From assembly GCF_001941965.1 (NCBI RefSeq), contig NZ_MKZO01000045.1:1-35965 (forward strand): DNA of 35,965 bases, given 5' to 3'. The position numbers were made by a program, and so were the translations under genes. How positions within the stretch are numbered: the stretch's first letter is position 1; each line of letters starts with the position of its first letter. Of this stretch, positions 8,781 through 16,862 are shown in pieces. The DNA is from Pseudomonas putida (GTDB lineage: Bacteria > Pseudomonadota > Gammaproteobacteria > Pseudomonadales > Pseudomonadaceae). The notes beneath the pieces were generated by a model, which was given only the letters and a program-made list of their open reading frames with translations, searched no databases and was not told the origin of the DNA.

Positions 8781-9683
8781 TCAATAATCCTGCTGCCCCC
8801 GCACCGCCAGCACATTGCAAGGCAGATGCTGCAACACATGCTCGGTAGTGCTCCCCAGCACCCCCGCCGCCCCGCGCCGCTGGCTGCTGCCCATAACGAT
8901 CACATCCGCCCGGTGCTGCCCGGCATACTCGGCGATGGCATGGGTCGCTGGCCCGGTAACGAAATGCCGATGACTCTCCGCCACCCCATGGGCCTCGGCC
9001 AGATGCTCGAACGCCAGTTGCGCCGACCGTCTCACCTCACTGTTGAACCCCGGCATGGTCACCGCCCCTGCACCAAAGTCGGCGAACTGGGTCTGCGCCA
9101 CATCCCAGGCATGCAACAGATGCAACTCGGCATCGCACTGGATCGCCAGGGCATTGGCCTCGCGAATCACCCGATCGCTGATCCGCGTGTGCTGGCTGTC
9201 CGGATGCAGGGTATCCACCGCCGCAATCACCACCTTCGGCAACGGACAGCGCATGTCGCTGACCAGATGCAGCGGCGCCGCGCAGTCGCGCAGCAACTGC
9301 CAGTCCGGCGGCGTGAGGAAGACCCGGCGCAAGGCCGATTCATGGTGCACGTCCTTGATCACCAGGTCCGGCTGCATCTCCTTGACATGCTCGAGCATGT
9401 CCGCCATGACGTGCCGGCTCACCTGCACTTCACAACTGACCTCCAGCCCGTCATGGCGCAACTGCGCGGCCTCGTCGCGCAGCCAGGTCCAGGCGTCCTG
9501 CTCCATCGACTGGCGCAGCGCCGAACCCGCAGCCATGCGCCCGAGCAGGTCACCTTCTTCGAGAAATACCGCGATGTGCAGGGCCGCGTCGGTGGCCCTG
9601 GCGATCGCCACCGCACGTTCCATGGCCGGGGTGTGGCGCAGGCTCGGCGAGGCGATCATGAACAGGCGTTGATACGGGCGCAT
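8781..9683 (-). CDS. universal stress protein, two UspA domains
   Basis: A 300-aa protein with two tandem Usp folds. The first (about residues 1-145) is degenerate in its nucleotide loop. The second (about 148-298) ends with VIVMGSSQRRGAAGVLGSTTEHVL, the G-x2-G-x9-G-S/T motif of ATP-binding Usp proteins. In Pseudomonas many such two-domain Usps are induced by the anaerobic regulator Anr and support survival under oxygen or energy limitation. Its position one gene away from anaerobic-type formate dehydrogenase genes agrees with this, but no Anr box was seen directly upstream. The start has a strong AGGAGGT 5 nt upstream. It is convergent with the barrel gene across the REP palindrome. Confidence 0.92.
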   Translation of the reverse strand: MRPYQRLFMIASPSLRHTPAMERAVAIARATDAALHIAVFLEEGDLLGRMAAGSALRQSMEQDAWTWLRDEAAQLRHDGLEVSCEVQVSRHVMADMLEHVKEMQPDLVIKDVHHESALRRVFLTPPDWQLLRDCAAPLHLVSDMRCPLPKVVIAAVDTLHPDSQHTRISDRVIREANALAIQCDAELHLLHAWDVAQTQFADFGAGAVTMPGFNSEVRRSAQLAFEHLAEAHGVAESHRHFVTGPATHAIAEYAGQHRADVIVMGSSQRRGAAGVLGSTTEHVLQHLPCNVLAVRGQQDY

Positions 9684-9757
9684 AAGACACCTCCTGACGG
9701 GTTGTCCGATTGCCGCGAATAAAGAATCAACGCACCCCGGTCAGGACGACCGAAGCG

Positions 9758-9784
9758 ACGATACCGGCACAACGCCGGTATCGT
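9758..9784. terminator. hairpin downstream of the lipoprotein gene
   Basis: An 11-bp perfect stem (ACGATACCGGC / GCCGGTATCGT) with a 5-nt loop lies 22 bp past the stop of the minus-strand lipoprotein gene. There is no U-tract on either side, so it may be a weak terminator or mRNA-end structure. Confidence 0.5.
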
Positions 9785-9805
9785 TGCCTGAGTATAAGCC
9801 TCAGA

Positions 9806-10153
9806 TCAGAGACAGGTAGCCAGCGCCGCCATACGGCGTTGCGCCAGGGCGTCATCCTTCTGCGCGTAGAACTTGACCACGCTGCCGCCGCCGGCCTGGG
9901 AAATGTCGGTGAAGTACTCGCCGCCACGGGTCGAAACGGTGATGCCCTGGGCCGTGCGCTCCAGGTAGCCGCTGGCGTCCACGCCGAACACCGCCTCGTC
10001 CTGCCAGCTGAACTGCACACACTCGGCGACCTTGGCTGCTTCTTTGGTCGAATTGATAATCCTGTCCGGCTGGCCAGATCTGGCCGAGTTCATCGCCGAC
10101 GAGGCGCAGCCTGCCAGCAGGGTGGCGGCGAGCAAAGCCAGGGCAATACGCAT
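9806..10153 (-). CDS. small lipoprotein of unknown function
   Basis: A 115-aa protein. The signal peptide MRIALALLAATLLAGC has a lipobox LAGC with the lipidated Cys at residue 16. The mature part is about 100 residues, polar, and carries SWQDEAVFGVDASGYLE and VKFYAQKDDALAQRRMAAL; I recognise no family. The residue after the Cys is Ala, so outer-membrane sorting would be expected. I chose the ATG at 10153, which has a GAAGAGG about 7 nt upstream, over the TTG two codons earlier. The gene faces away from fdnG and shares a 302-bp upstream region with it. Confidence 0.7.
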   Translation of the reverse strand: MRIALALLAATLLAGCASSAMNSARSGQPDRIINSTKEAAKVAECVQFSWQDEAVFGVDASGYLERTAQGITVSTRGGEYFTDISQAGGGSVVKFYAQKDDALAQRRMAALATCL

Positions 10154-10455
10154 GTTCAACCTCTTCGACGGAAAAAAGGAGCGACTTTAGCACCGCCGCG
10201 CCTAACCCAGAAAACCCTTCTTTTTATGTGCCAATAGATGACATCGATCAATTGATTGTCACTGTCGATTAGTCACACAAAAGATATGGACATAGACTCC
10301 CCGCGAATGCGCTGCCCAGACCCTCGAAAGAATGGATCGGGCCGCCTTTCCTGCCTGCTTTGGCCTGAAGACCACCGCCCGATTCCGCCGCTTTGAACGG
10401 CGCGCACGCCTGTGCGCGGCTGTCGCGTCGGCTCGGCCGCAACAAGGAGATGATC
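10154..10455. other. 302-bp intergenic region upstream of fdnG
   Basis: This is the divergent region between the lipoprotein gene and fdnG. It contains a candidate Anr/FNR site (separate entry). The stretch 10265-10440 shows no convincing promoter or hairpin to me. Confidence 0.4.
10238..10251. promoter_or_regulatory. candidate Anr/FNR box
   Basis: ATGACatcgATCAA matches the FNR/Anr consensus TTGAT-N4-ATCAA at 8 of 10 defined positions, with the right half perfect. It lies about 205 bp upstream of the fdnG start, which is far, so it may serve a distal promoter or be chance. Confidence 0.3.
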
Positions 10456-13400
10456 ATGGGACTGGGTAGACGACAGTTCTTCAAACTGTGCACCGTGGGC
10501 GCCGCCACCGCGACCTGCGCCACCCTGGGTTTCGCCCCGGGCATGGCCCAGGCGACCCAGTCGCGCCAGTACAAACTGCTGCGGGCCAAGGAAACCCGCA
10601 ACAACTGCACCTACTGCTCGGTGGGCTGCGGCCTGCTGATGTACAGCCTCGGCGACGGCGCGAAGAACGCCAAGGCGCGGATCTTCCATATCGAAGGCGA
10701 CCCGGACCACCCGGTCAGCCGCGGCTCGCTGTGCCCGAAAGGCGCGGGCCTGGTGGACTACATCCACAGCGACCAGCGCCTGCTCTTCCCCGAATACCGC
10801 GCCCCTGGCTCGGATAAATGGCAGCGGGTCAGCTGGGAGCATGCCATCGAGCGCATCGCCCGCCTGATGAAGGACGACCGCGACGCCAACTTCATCGAGA
10901 AAAACGCCAAGGGCACCACGGTCAACCGCTGGCTCAGCACCGGCATGCTCTGCTCCTCGGCGGCCAGCAGCGAGACCGGCTCCCTTGACCAGCGCTTCAC
11001 CCGTGCCCTGGGCATCCTCGGCACCGACAGCCAGGCGCGGGTTTGCCACGCGCCGACCGTGGCCGCCCTGGCGCCGACCTTCGGCCGTGGCGCGATGACC
11101 AACAACTGGGTCGATATCAAGAACGCCAACGTGGTCATGATCATGGGCGGCAACCCCGCCGAAGCGCACCCGGTGGGCTTCAAGTGGGTGATCGAGGCGA
11201 AGATCCGCAACGGCGCGAAAGTCATCGTGGTCGACCCGCGCTTCAACCGCAGCGCCGCCGTGGCCGACATCTACTCGCCGATCCGCGCCGGCTCCGACGT
11301 GACCTTCCTGATGGGCATGGTCAACTGGCTGATCAGCAACGACAAGGTCCAGCACGAATACGTGCGCGCCTACACCAACGCCAGCCTGATCGTGCGCGAG
11401 GACTACCACTTCGACGAAGGCCTGTTCAGCGGCTACGACGCCAGCAAGCGCAGCTATGACCGCGCCTCGTGGAACTACGAACTGGACGAGAACGGATTCG
11501 CCAGGCGCGACCTCAGCCTCAGCCATCCGCGCTGCGTATGGAACCTGCTCAAGCAGCACGTCTCGCGCTACACCCCGGAAATGGTCAGCAATGTCTGCGG
11601 CACCCCGCAGGACGACTTCCTGAAGATCTGCGCGATCATTGGCGAGACCAGCGCCCCGGACAAGACCGCCACCTTCCTCTACGCCCTCGGCTGGACCCAC
11701 CACACCAACGGCGCGCAGATGATCCGCGGCTCCGGCATGCTGCAACTGCTGCTGGGCAATATCGGCATGGCTGGCGGCGGCGTAAACGCCCTGCGCGGCC
11801 ACTCCAACATCCAGGGCTACACCGACCTCGGCCTGCTCTCGCTACGCTTGCCGGGCTACATGAACCTGCCGTCCGACGCGCAGACGGACCTCGCCACCTA
11901 CCTCAAGCAGACCACCCCGAGCGCGGTGCAGGCCGACCAGGTCAACTACTACAAGAACACCCCGAAATTCTTCGTCAGCATGATGAAGAGCTTCTGGGGC
12001 GACAAGGCCACGAAAGACAACGACTGGGGCTTCGACTGGCTGCCGAAATGGGATGACAGCTACGACGTCATCAACTTCACCAACCGCATGTACGAAGGCA
12101 AGGTCAACGGCTACATCGCCCAGGGCTTCAACCCGGTGGCGGCCTTCCCGGACAAGAACAAGGCTCAGGCCGCGCTGGCCAAGCTCAAGTTCCTGGTGAT
12201 CATCGACCCGCTGGCCACCGAGACCTCGAGCTTCTGGAAGAACCACGGCGAAGAGCACAACGTCGACACCGCCGCGATCCAGACCGAAGTGTTCCGCCTG
12301 CCCTCCTCCTGCTTCGCCGAGGAAGACGGCTCCATCGTCAACTCCTCGCGCTGGCTGCAATGGCACTGGGCGGGCGCCGCGCCACCCGGCGAGGCCTGGC
12401 ACGACGGCAAGATCCTCGGCCATCTGTTCATGAAGATTCGCGAGCTCTATGAAAAGGAAGGCGGTGCCAACCCCGCGCCGATCCTCAACATGGCCTGGGA
12501 CTACGCCGACCCGCTGGACCCGAAACCGGAAGAAGTCGCCAAGGAATCCAACGGCCGCGCGCTGGTCGACCTCAAGGACGACCAGGGCAACCTGATCCTG
12601 CGCAAGGGCCAGTTGCTCAATGACTTCGGCCAGTTGCGCGACGACGGCAGCACCGTGTGCTTCAACTGGATCTTCGCCGGCTCGTGGACCGAACAGGGCA
12701 ACCAGATGGCCCGCCGCGACAACACCGACGTCGGCCTCGGCAACACCCCCGGCTGGGCCTGGGCCTGGCCGCAGAACCGCCGCGTCCTCTACAACCGCGC
12801 CTCGGCGGACCCGGCGGGCAAGCCCTGGGACCCGAAACGCCAGCTGATCGCCTGGGACGGCGCGCGCTGGAGCGGCATCGACGTGCCCGACTTCGCCCCG
12901 ACCATTGCCCCCGGCAGCGCCACCAGCCCGTTCATCATGCTGCCGGAAGGCGTGGGCCGGCTGTTCTCGGTGGGCGCGCTCAACGACGGCCCGTTCCCCG
13001 AGCACTACGAACCGACCGAAAGCCCGCTGGCCAGCAACCCGCTGCACCCTAAGGTCACCTACTGCCCCACCGCGCGCATCTACGACCACGACCGCTCGCG
13101 GATGGGCAAGCGCGAGGACTTCCCCTACGTCGCCACCACCTACTCGATCACCGAGCTGTTCCGTCACTGGACCAAGCACTCGCGCCTCAACGCGATCATC
13201 CAGCCGGAGCAGTTCGTCGAGATCGGTGAAAAGCTCGCCGCGGACAAGGGCATCGCCCATGGCGACCGGGTCAAGGTCAGTACACAGCGCGGCTACATCA
13301 AGGCCAAGGCGGTGGTGACCAAGCGCATCCAGCGCCTGACCATCGACGGCCAGGCCGTTGACACCATCGGCATCCCCTGCCACTGGGGCTACGAAGGCGC

Positions 13401-13506
13401 CACGCGCAAGGGCTTCCTCGCCAACACCCTGACGCCCGGGGTCGGCGACTCCAATACGCACACGCCGGAATACAAGGCGTTTCTCGTGAACGTGGAAAAG
13501 GTCTGA
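10456..13506 (+). CDS. fdnG: formate dehydrogenase-N major subunit, cysteine form
   Basis: A 1016-aa molybdenum-bisMGD enzyme that oxidises formate to CO2 in the periplasm. The Tat signal is MGLGRRQFFKL (R5, R6). The [4Fe-4S] cluster ligands are C51, C54, C58 and C93. Close identity with E. coli FdnG is visible throughout (for example APTFGRGAMTNNWVDIKNAN, NALRGHSNIQG, GYIKAKAVVTKRI), and the length matches (1015 in E. coli). The position of E. coli selenocysteine 196 is Cys197 here (TGC at 11044-11046, in ARVCHAPTVA). The ATG at 10456 follows AAGGAG by about 6 nt; an in-frame ATG two codons upstream is less well spaced. It is the first gene of fdnGHI-fdhE. Electrons pass to FdnH, FdnI and the quinone pool. 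Confidence 0.97.
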   Translation: MGLGRRQFFKLCTVGAATATCATLGFAPGMAQATQSRQYKLLRAKETRNNCTYCSVGCGLLMYSLGDGAKNAKARIFHIEGDPDHPVSRGSLCPKGAGLVDYIHSDQRLLFPEYRAPGSDKWQRVSWEHAIERIARLMKDDRDANFIEKNAKGTTVNRWLSTGMLCSSAASSETGSLDQRFTRALGILGTDSQARVCHAPTVAALAPTFGRGAMTNNWVDIKNANVVMIMGGNPAEAHPVGFKWVIEAKIRNGAKVIVVDPRFNRSAAVADIYSPIRAGSDVTFLMGMVNWLISNDKVQHEYVRAYTNASLIVREDYHFDEGLFSGYDASKRSYDRASWNYELDENGFARRDLSLSHPRCVWNLLKQHVSRYTPEMVSNVCGTPQDDFLKICAIIGETSAPDKTATFLYALGWTHHTNGAQMIRGSGMLQLLLGNIGMAGGGVNALRGHSNIQGYTDLGLLSLRLPGYMNLPSDAQTDLATYLKQTTPSAVQADQVNYYKNTPKFFVSMMKSFWGDKATKDNDWGFDWLPKWDDSYDVINFTNRMYEGKVNGYIAQGFNPVAAFPDKNKAQAALAKLKFLVIIDPLATETSSFWKNHGEEHNVDTAAIQTEVFRLPSSCFAEEDGSIVNSSRWLQWHWAGAAPPGEAWHDGKILGHLFMKIRELYEKEGGANPAPILNMAWDYADPLDPKPEEVAKESNGRALVDLKDDQGNLILRKGQLLNDFGQLRDDGSTVCFNWIFAGSWTEQGNQMARRDNTDVGLGNTPGWAWAWPQNRRVLYNRASADPAGKPWDPKRQLIAWDGARWSGIDVPDFAPTIAPGSATSPFIMLPEGVGRLFSVGALNDGPFPEHYEPTESPLASNPLHPKVTYCPTARIYDHDRSRMGKREDFPYVATTYSITELFRHWTKHSRLNAIIQPEQFVEIGEKLAADKGIAHGDRVKVSTQRGYIKAKAVVTKRIQRLTIDGQAVDTIGIPCHWGYEGATRKGFLANTLTPGVGDSNTHTPEYKAFLVNVEKV

Positions 13507-13516
13507 GGGAGCACTC

Positions 13517-14410
13517 ATGTCATACCAATCCCAGGACATCATCAAACGCTCGGCCACCAGCTCGCTGACCCCGCCGCCGCAAGCGCGCCACCACCAGGCC
13601 GAGGTCGCCAAGCTGATCGACGTAAGCATCTGCATCGGCTGCAAGGCCTGCCAGGTGGCGTGCAACGAATGGAACGACCTGCGTGACGAGGTCGGCCACA
13701 ACGTCGGCGTCTACGACAACCCTGCCGACCTCTCGGCCGAGACGTGGACGCTGATGCGCTTCGACGAAGTGGAAAACGAAAGCGGCCGCCTCGAATGGCT
13801 GATCCGCAAGGACGGCTGCATGCACTGCGCCGACCCCGGCTGCCTCAAGGCCTGCCCGCAGCCGGGAGCGATCATCCAGTACGCCAACGGCATCGTCGAT
13901 TTCCAGTCCGAGCACTGCATCGGTTGCGGCTACTGCATCGCCGGCTGCCCCTTCGACGTGCCGCGGATCAGCCAGAAAGACAACAAGGCGTACAAATGTA
14001 CTCTCTGCGTCGATCGCGTCTCGGTCGGCCAGGAACCCGCCTGCGTCAAGACCTGCCCCACCGGCGCGATCAACTTCGGCGCCAAGACTGAAATGCAGCA
14101 TCTGGCCGCCCAGCGCGTCGACGAACTACATGGCCGCGGCTTCGCCGGCGCCGGCCTCTACGACCCGCAAGGCGTCGGCGGCACCCACGTCATGTACGTG
14201 CTGCAGCACGCCGACAAACCGCACCTCTACCACAAGCTCCCCACCGACCCGCGCATCAGCACCGCGGTGCAGGGCTGGAAAGGCTGGCTCAAACCTGCGG
14301 CGGCGGTGGCCTTCTTCGCCACCCTCGCGGGCACGATGTTCCACTACGTCGGCGTTGGCCCGAACGAAGTGGACGAGGACGAAACCCACGACGAGGAGAC
14401 CCACGCATGA
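13517..14410 (+). CDS. fdnH: formate dehydrogenase-N iron-sulfur subunit
   Basis: A 297-aa electron-transfer subunit (E. coli 294). Four [4Fe-4S] binding sets are visible: CIGCKACQVAC near residue 38, CMHCADPGCLKACP near 100, CIGCGYCIAGCP near 134, and CTLCVDR with CVKTCP near 155-180. A single C-terminal membrane anchor follows (about residues 256-278, AAAVAFFATLAGTMFHYVGV). It carries electrons from the FdnG active site to cytochrome FdnI. It starts 10 bp after fdnG behind a GAGGGAG Shine-Dalgarno, and its stop overlaps the fdnI start as ATGA. Confidence 0.96.
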   Translation: MSYQSQDIIKRSATSSLTPPPQARHHQAEVAKLIDVSICIGCKACQVACNEWNDLRDEVGHNVGVYDNPADLSAETWTLMRFDEVENESGRLEWLIRKDGCMHCADPGCLKACPQPGAIIQYANGIVDFQSEHCIGCGYCIAGCPFDVPRISQKDNKAYKCTLCVDRVSVGQEPACVKTCPTGAINFGAKTEMQHLAAQRVDELHGRGFAGAGLYDPQGVGGTHVMYVLQHADKPHLYHKLPTDPRISTAVQGWKGWLKPAAAVAFFATLAGTMFHYVGVGPNEVDEDETHDEETHA

Positions 14411-15048
14411 ACAAGGACAAGATGATCCTGCGCACGCGCTTCATCGAGCGCGCCAGCCACTGGCTGATGGTGATCTGCTTCTTCACCGTCGCGCTGTCGG
14501 GGCTGTCGTGGTTCTTCCCCTCGCTCAACGGCCTCAATGCGGTGTTCGGCACGCCGCAGATGGCGCGGATTCTTCACCCGTTCTTCGGGGTGGTGGTGTT
14601 CCTGTTGCTGGTTTTTCTGTTCATCCGCTTCGTGCGCTACAACCTGCCGGAGCCGGAGGACCGGATCTGGTTCAGGAACGTGCCCCAGGTACTCGCCGGC
14701 AAGCATGAACCGGCGCTGCAGATCGGCAAGTACAACGCCGGACAGAAGGTGCTGTTCTGGGGAATCATGGGGTTGATCAGCCTGCTGCTGGTCAGTGGCG
14801 TGGTGATCTGGCGGCCGTACTTTGCGCCGCTGTTTTCCATTCCCGTCATTCGCATCGGCTTGCTGGTGCATGCCCTGGCCGGGATCGGCCTGATCCTGCT
14901 GGTGATCGGCCATGCGTACCTGGCGTTCTGGGTGAAGGGCTCGATTCGCGGGATGGTCACGGGGTATGTGAGTCATCGCTGGGCGAAGACGCACCATGAT
15001 CGGTGGTATCGGCAGATCAGTGCCAAGCAGGATGGGAAAGTGAAATGA
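14407..15048 (+). CDS. fdnI: formate dehydrogenase-N cytochrome b556 subunit
   Basis: A 213-aa integral membrane protein with four hydrophobic helices. The histidines expected for the two b-type hemes and quinone site are present: H18 (ERASHWLMV), H57 (ILHPFFG), H155 (LLVHALAG) and H169 (VIGHAYLAFWVKGSIRGMV). It passes electrons from FdnH across the inner membrane to the quinone pool. The ATGA overlaps with fdnH upstream and fdhE downstream show a tightly packed operon. Base use changes within this gene: the first half uses C-ending codons, the end shifts to G-rich codons as in fdhE. Confidence 0.95.
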   Translation: MNKDKMILRTRFIERASHWLMVICFFTVALSGLSWFFPSLNGLNAVFGTPQMARILHPFFGVVVFLLLVFLFIRFVRYNLPEPEDRIWFRNVPQVLAGKHEPALQIGKYNAGQKVLFWGIMGLISLLLVSGVVIWRPYFAPLFSIPVIRIGLLVHALAGIGLILLVIGHAYLAFWVKGSIRGMVTGYVSHRWAKTHHDRWYRQISAKQDGKVK

Positions 15049-15935
15049 ACAGCAGTATTCGGATGAGCCCGCTGGACGCCGGGCAGGTGGCGGTCGGGGA
15101 AATTGCGCCGGTGTTGTTGCCTTCGCGGGAGGGGAACTATGCGCGGCGGGCGGCGCGGTTGCGGGAGTTGGCGGTGGGGCATCCCATGGCGGATTACCTG
15201 GACTTTGTCGCGGGGGTGGTGGAGAGCCAGGAGTTGTTGCTCAAGCAGCGGCCTCTGCCCTCCTCCGTGCTGGCCGGGTTGAAGGCGTCGTTGGGTGAGG
15301 AAGGTGCGCCGCTGGATTGTCGGCGGCATGTGCGGCATGGGTATTGGCTGGTGCTGTTGCGGGGGCTTGGGGAGACGGTGGAGCATCCGGCGCTGGAAGA
15401 GTTGCTGGTGCAGGAGGATTGGCGGTTGGAGGCTTATGCCGATTCGCTGTTGCGCGGGGATTTTCATGAGGTGCATAGCGGGGAAGCGCTGTTTGTTTGG
15501 GCGGCGCTGTCGTTGTACTTCGGGCAGTTGGCGGCGCATTTGCCGGCTGTGGGGAAGGCTCGGGGGGAAGAGCGGCAGTATTGTCCGGTGTGTGCGAGTG
15601 CTCCGGTGGCGAGCAGTGTGATGACCGGGGCGCAGGCGGGGTTGCGGTATTTGCAGTGTGGGTTGTGTGAGAGTCGCTGGCATATGGTGCGGCTCAAGTG
15701 CAGCAACTGTGAGGCTACCGGGGGGCTGGATTATTGGTCGCTTGGGGAGGTTAAGGCTGCGGTCAAAGCAGAGAGCTGTGGAGAATGCCGAAGCTACTTG
15801 AAGGTGTTTTATCCGGAGCATGAGCGGGGGTTGGAGGTGGTGGCGGATGATCTGGCTACGCTGGGGCTGGATGCGGAGGTTGAGCGGGAGGGGTTTGGGC
15901 GGAGTGGGGTTAGTCCGTTTTTGTTTCCGGGGTGA
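15045..15935 (+). CDS. fdhE: formate dehydrogenase accessory protein FdhE
   Basis: A 296-aa cytoplasmic rubredoxin-like accessory protein needed for maturation of Tat-exported formate dehydrogenase. Four CxxC pairs fit the FdhE zinc/iron motif: YCPVCAS, CGLCESRW, CSNCEATGG and CGECRSYLK, all in the C-terminal 110 residues. The ATG at 15045 overlaps the fdnI stop as ATGA. Codon use is strikingly rich in TTG and GGG compared with fdnG and fdnH. In P. aeruginosa the locus continues with selA and selB after fdhE; here nothing of the sort follows, in keeping with the cysteine form of FdnG. Confidence 0.95.
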   Translation: MNSSIRMSPLDAGQVAVGEIAPVLLPSREGNYARRAARLRELAVGHPMADYLDFVAGVVESQELLLKQRPLPSSVLAGLKASLGEEGAPLDCRRHVRHGYWLVLLRGLGETVEHPALEELLVQEDWRLEAYADSLLRGDFHEVHSGEALFVWAALSLYFGQLAAHLPAVGKARGEERQYCPVCASAPVASSVMTGAQAGLRYLQCGLCESRWHMVRLKCSNCEATGGLDYWSLGEVKAAVKAESCGECRSYLKVFYPEHERGLEVVADDLATLGLDAEVEREGFGRSGVSPFLFPG

Positions 15936-16137
15936 GGGGGCTGGCGGCGGAGTCAGAGTTCTGTGGGATTTCGCCTTTCGGGCTGCGCTGTCGCGCGGTA
16001 CACAGTCCTTCAGTTCGGCGCGGACCTTCGATTGGGTCGAGGTACGGGCTGGAGCAGGTCAAACCGGCGCCACAGCGTGATACGGTAGAAACCGCATTGG
16101 AGTAACCATCGCGGTGATAAGGACAGGTAGAGAACGT

Positions 16138-16566
16138 ATGCAACTCGAAGTTTGCGGTAACTGGATTTTCGGAGAGGGTATAAGGTTTGAGATTGAATAT
16201 CCTGCCCTTGAAGCCGTATTTATCAACGGGAGGGTGCTGGTGACGTTTGACTGGATGGCTTTTGAGAGGAATGCTCCCGCGCAAAATCTTTTTTGCTACG
16301 ACTCGTCAGGCAATTTACTTTGGCGAGCGCCAACTATTGGAATGGGAGCCGTGGATGCCTTTACCGGTGTAACGAACGAGGAGCCTCTTTGGGTAGGAAA
16401 TTTTTCTGGATTCAATTGCCGGATAGATGAAACATCAGGCCAAGTTCTAGAGACTTGCTTCACAAAACAAACACTGCCCGCGTCTCCAAAGACGGTTAAA
16501 CGGGCGCCCATTCGTGTGACAGCAGCTCGGCAATTTCACTTGCCCGCTGCGGCGGTAGGCGCGTAA
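16138..16566 (+). CDS. hypothetical protein whose 3' end runs into an IS66 remnant
   Basis: A 142-aa reading frame. The first ~110 residues (MQLEVCGNWIFGEGIRFEIE to QVLETCFTK) look like a compact beta-rich protein of unknown family, with FDWMAFERNAPAQNLFCYDS and WVGNFSGFNCRIDETSGQVL. The last ~25 residues are the antisense of IS66 transposase sequence starting at 16496, so the native stop has probably been lost and the tail is not original. The ATG at 16138 has a weak AGGTAGAG upstream; a GTG eight codons earlier is possible. Base composition is lower in GC than the fdn genes. Function unknown. Confidence 0.55.
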   Translation: MQLEVCGNWIFGEGIRFEIEYPALEAVFINGRVLVTFDWMAFERNAPAQNLFCYDSSGNLLWRAPTIGMGAVDAFTGVTNEEPLWVGNFSGFNCRIDETSGQVLETCFTKQTLPASPKTVKRAPIRVTAARQFHLPAAAVGA

Positions 16567-16750
16567 GTACATCTTTCAGGTAAACGTAGGGATCACGCCC
16601 ATTAATCCGCACCGACTGGATCAAACTCATGATCGCAACCGGACGTTTGCCACTACGTAACGTAGCCTGCAAACAACCAGCTCGAGCGCCCAAGTTTCCA
16701 TGACCGGACCTGATTCTCGCACCAGTTATTATCGGTAATAAAACGCAATA
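16496..16750 (-). pseudogene. decayed C-terminal end of an IS66-family transposase (TnpC)
   Basis: On the minus strand, LRSGKRPVAIMSLIQSVRIN and then GRDPYVYLKDVLTRLPPQRA match the end of Pseudomonas IS66 TnpC proteins, closing with a stop at 16496. Upstream, another frame reads TDNNWCENQVRSWKLGRSSW LFAG, the preceding part of the same protein. The remnant therefore has at least two frameshifts (near 16727 and 16665) and is cut off at about 16750. No other IS66 gene or end remains. It is non-functional. Confidence 0.85.
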
Positions 16751-16755
16751 AAACT

Positions 16756-16795
16756 GGGACAGATTCATTTTCGCAGGTGAAAATAAATCCGTCCC
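16756..16795. repeat. imperfect palindrome next to the IS66 remnant
   Basis: Arms GGGACAGATTCATTTTC (16756-16772) and GAAAATAAATCCGTCCC (16779-16795) pair at 15 of 17 positions around a 6-nt loop. It borders the truncated end of the IS66 fragment and may be a repeat or the end of another mobile element. Confidence 0.6.
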
Positions 16796-16862
16796 CGCTT
16801 GGTCAACTTCAGCCATCCCCCAAGAAAAATGTAGTCTAAACGTACTAATCGAACTGTGTGAC

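Noticed and set aside
11044..11046. Selenocysteine codon in fdnG
   Set aside because: The codon is TGC, an ordinary cysteine codon; no recoding is needed.
11842..13701. A 619-codon open frame on the minus strand opposite fdnG
   Set aside because: It spans the end of fdnG and the start of fdnH in antisense, has low-complexity Val/Ala/Gly/Arg content, and no known domain.
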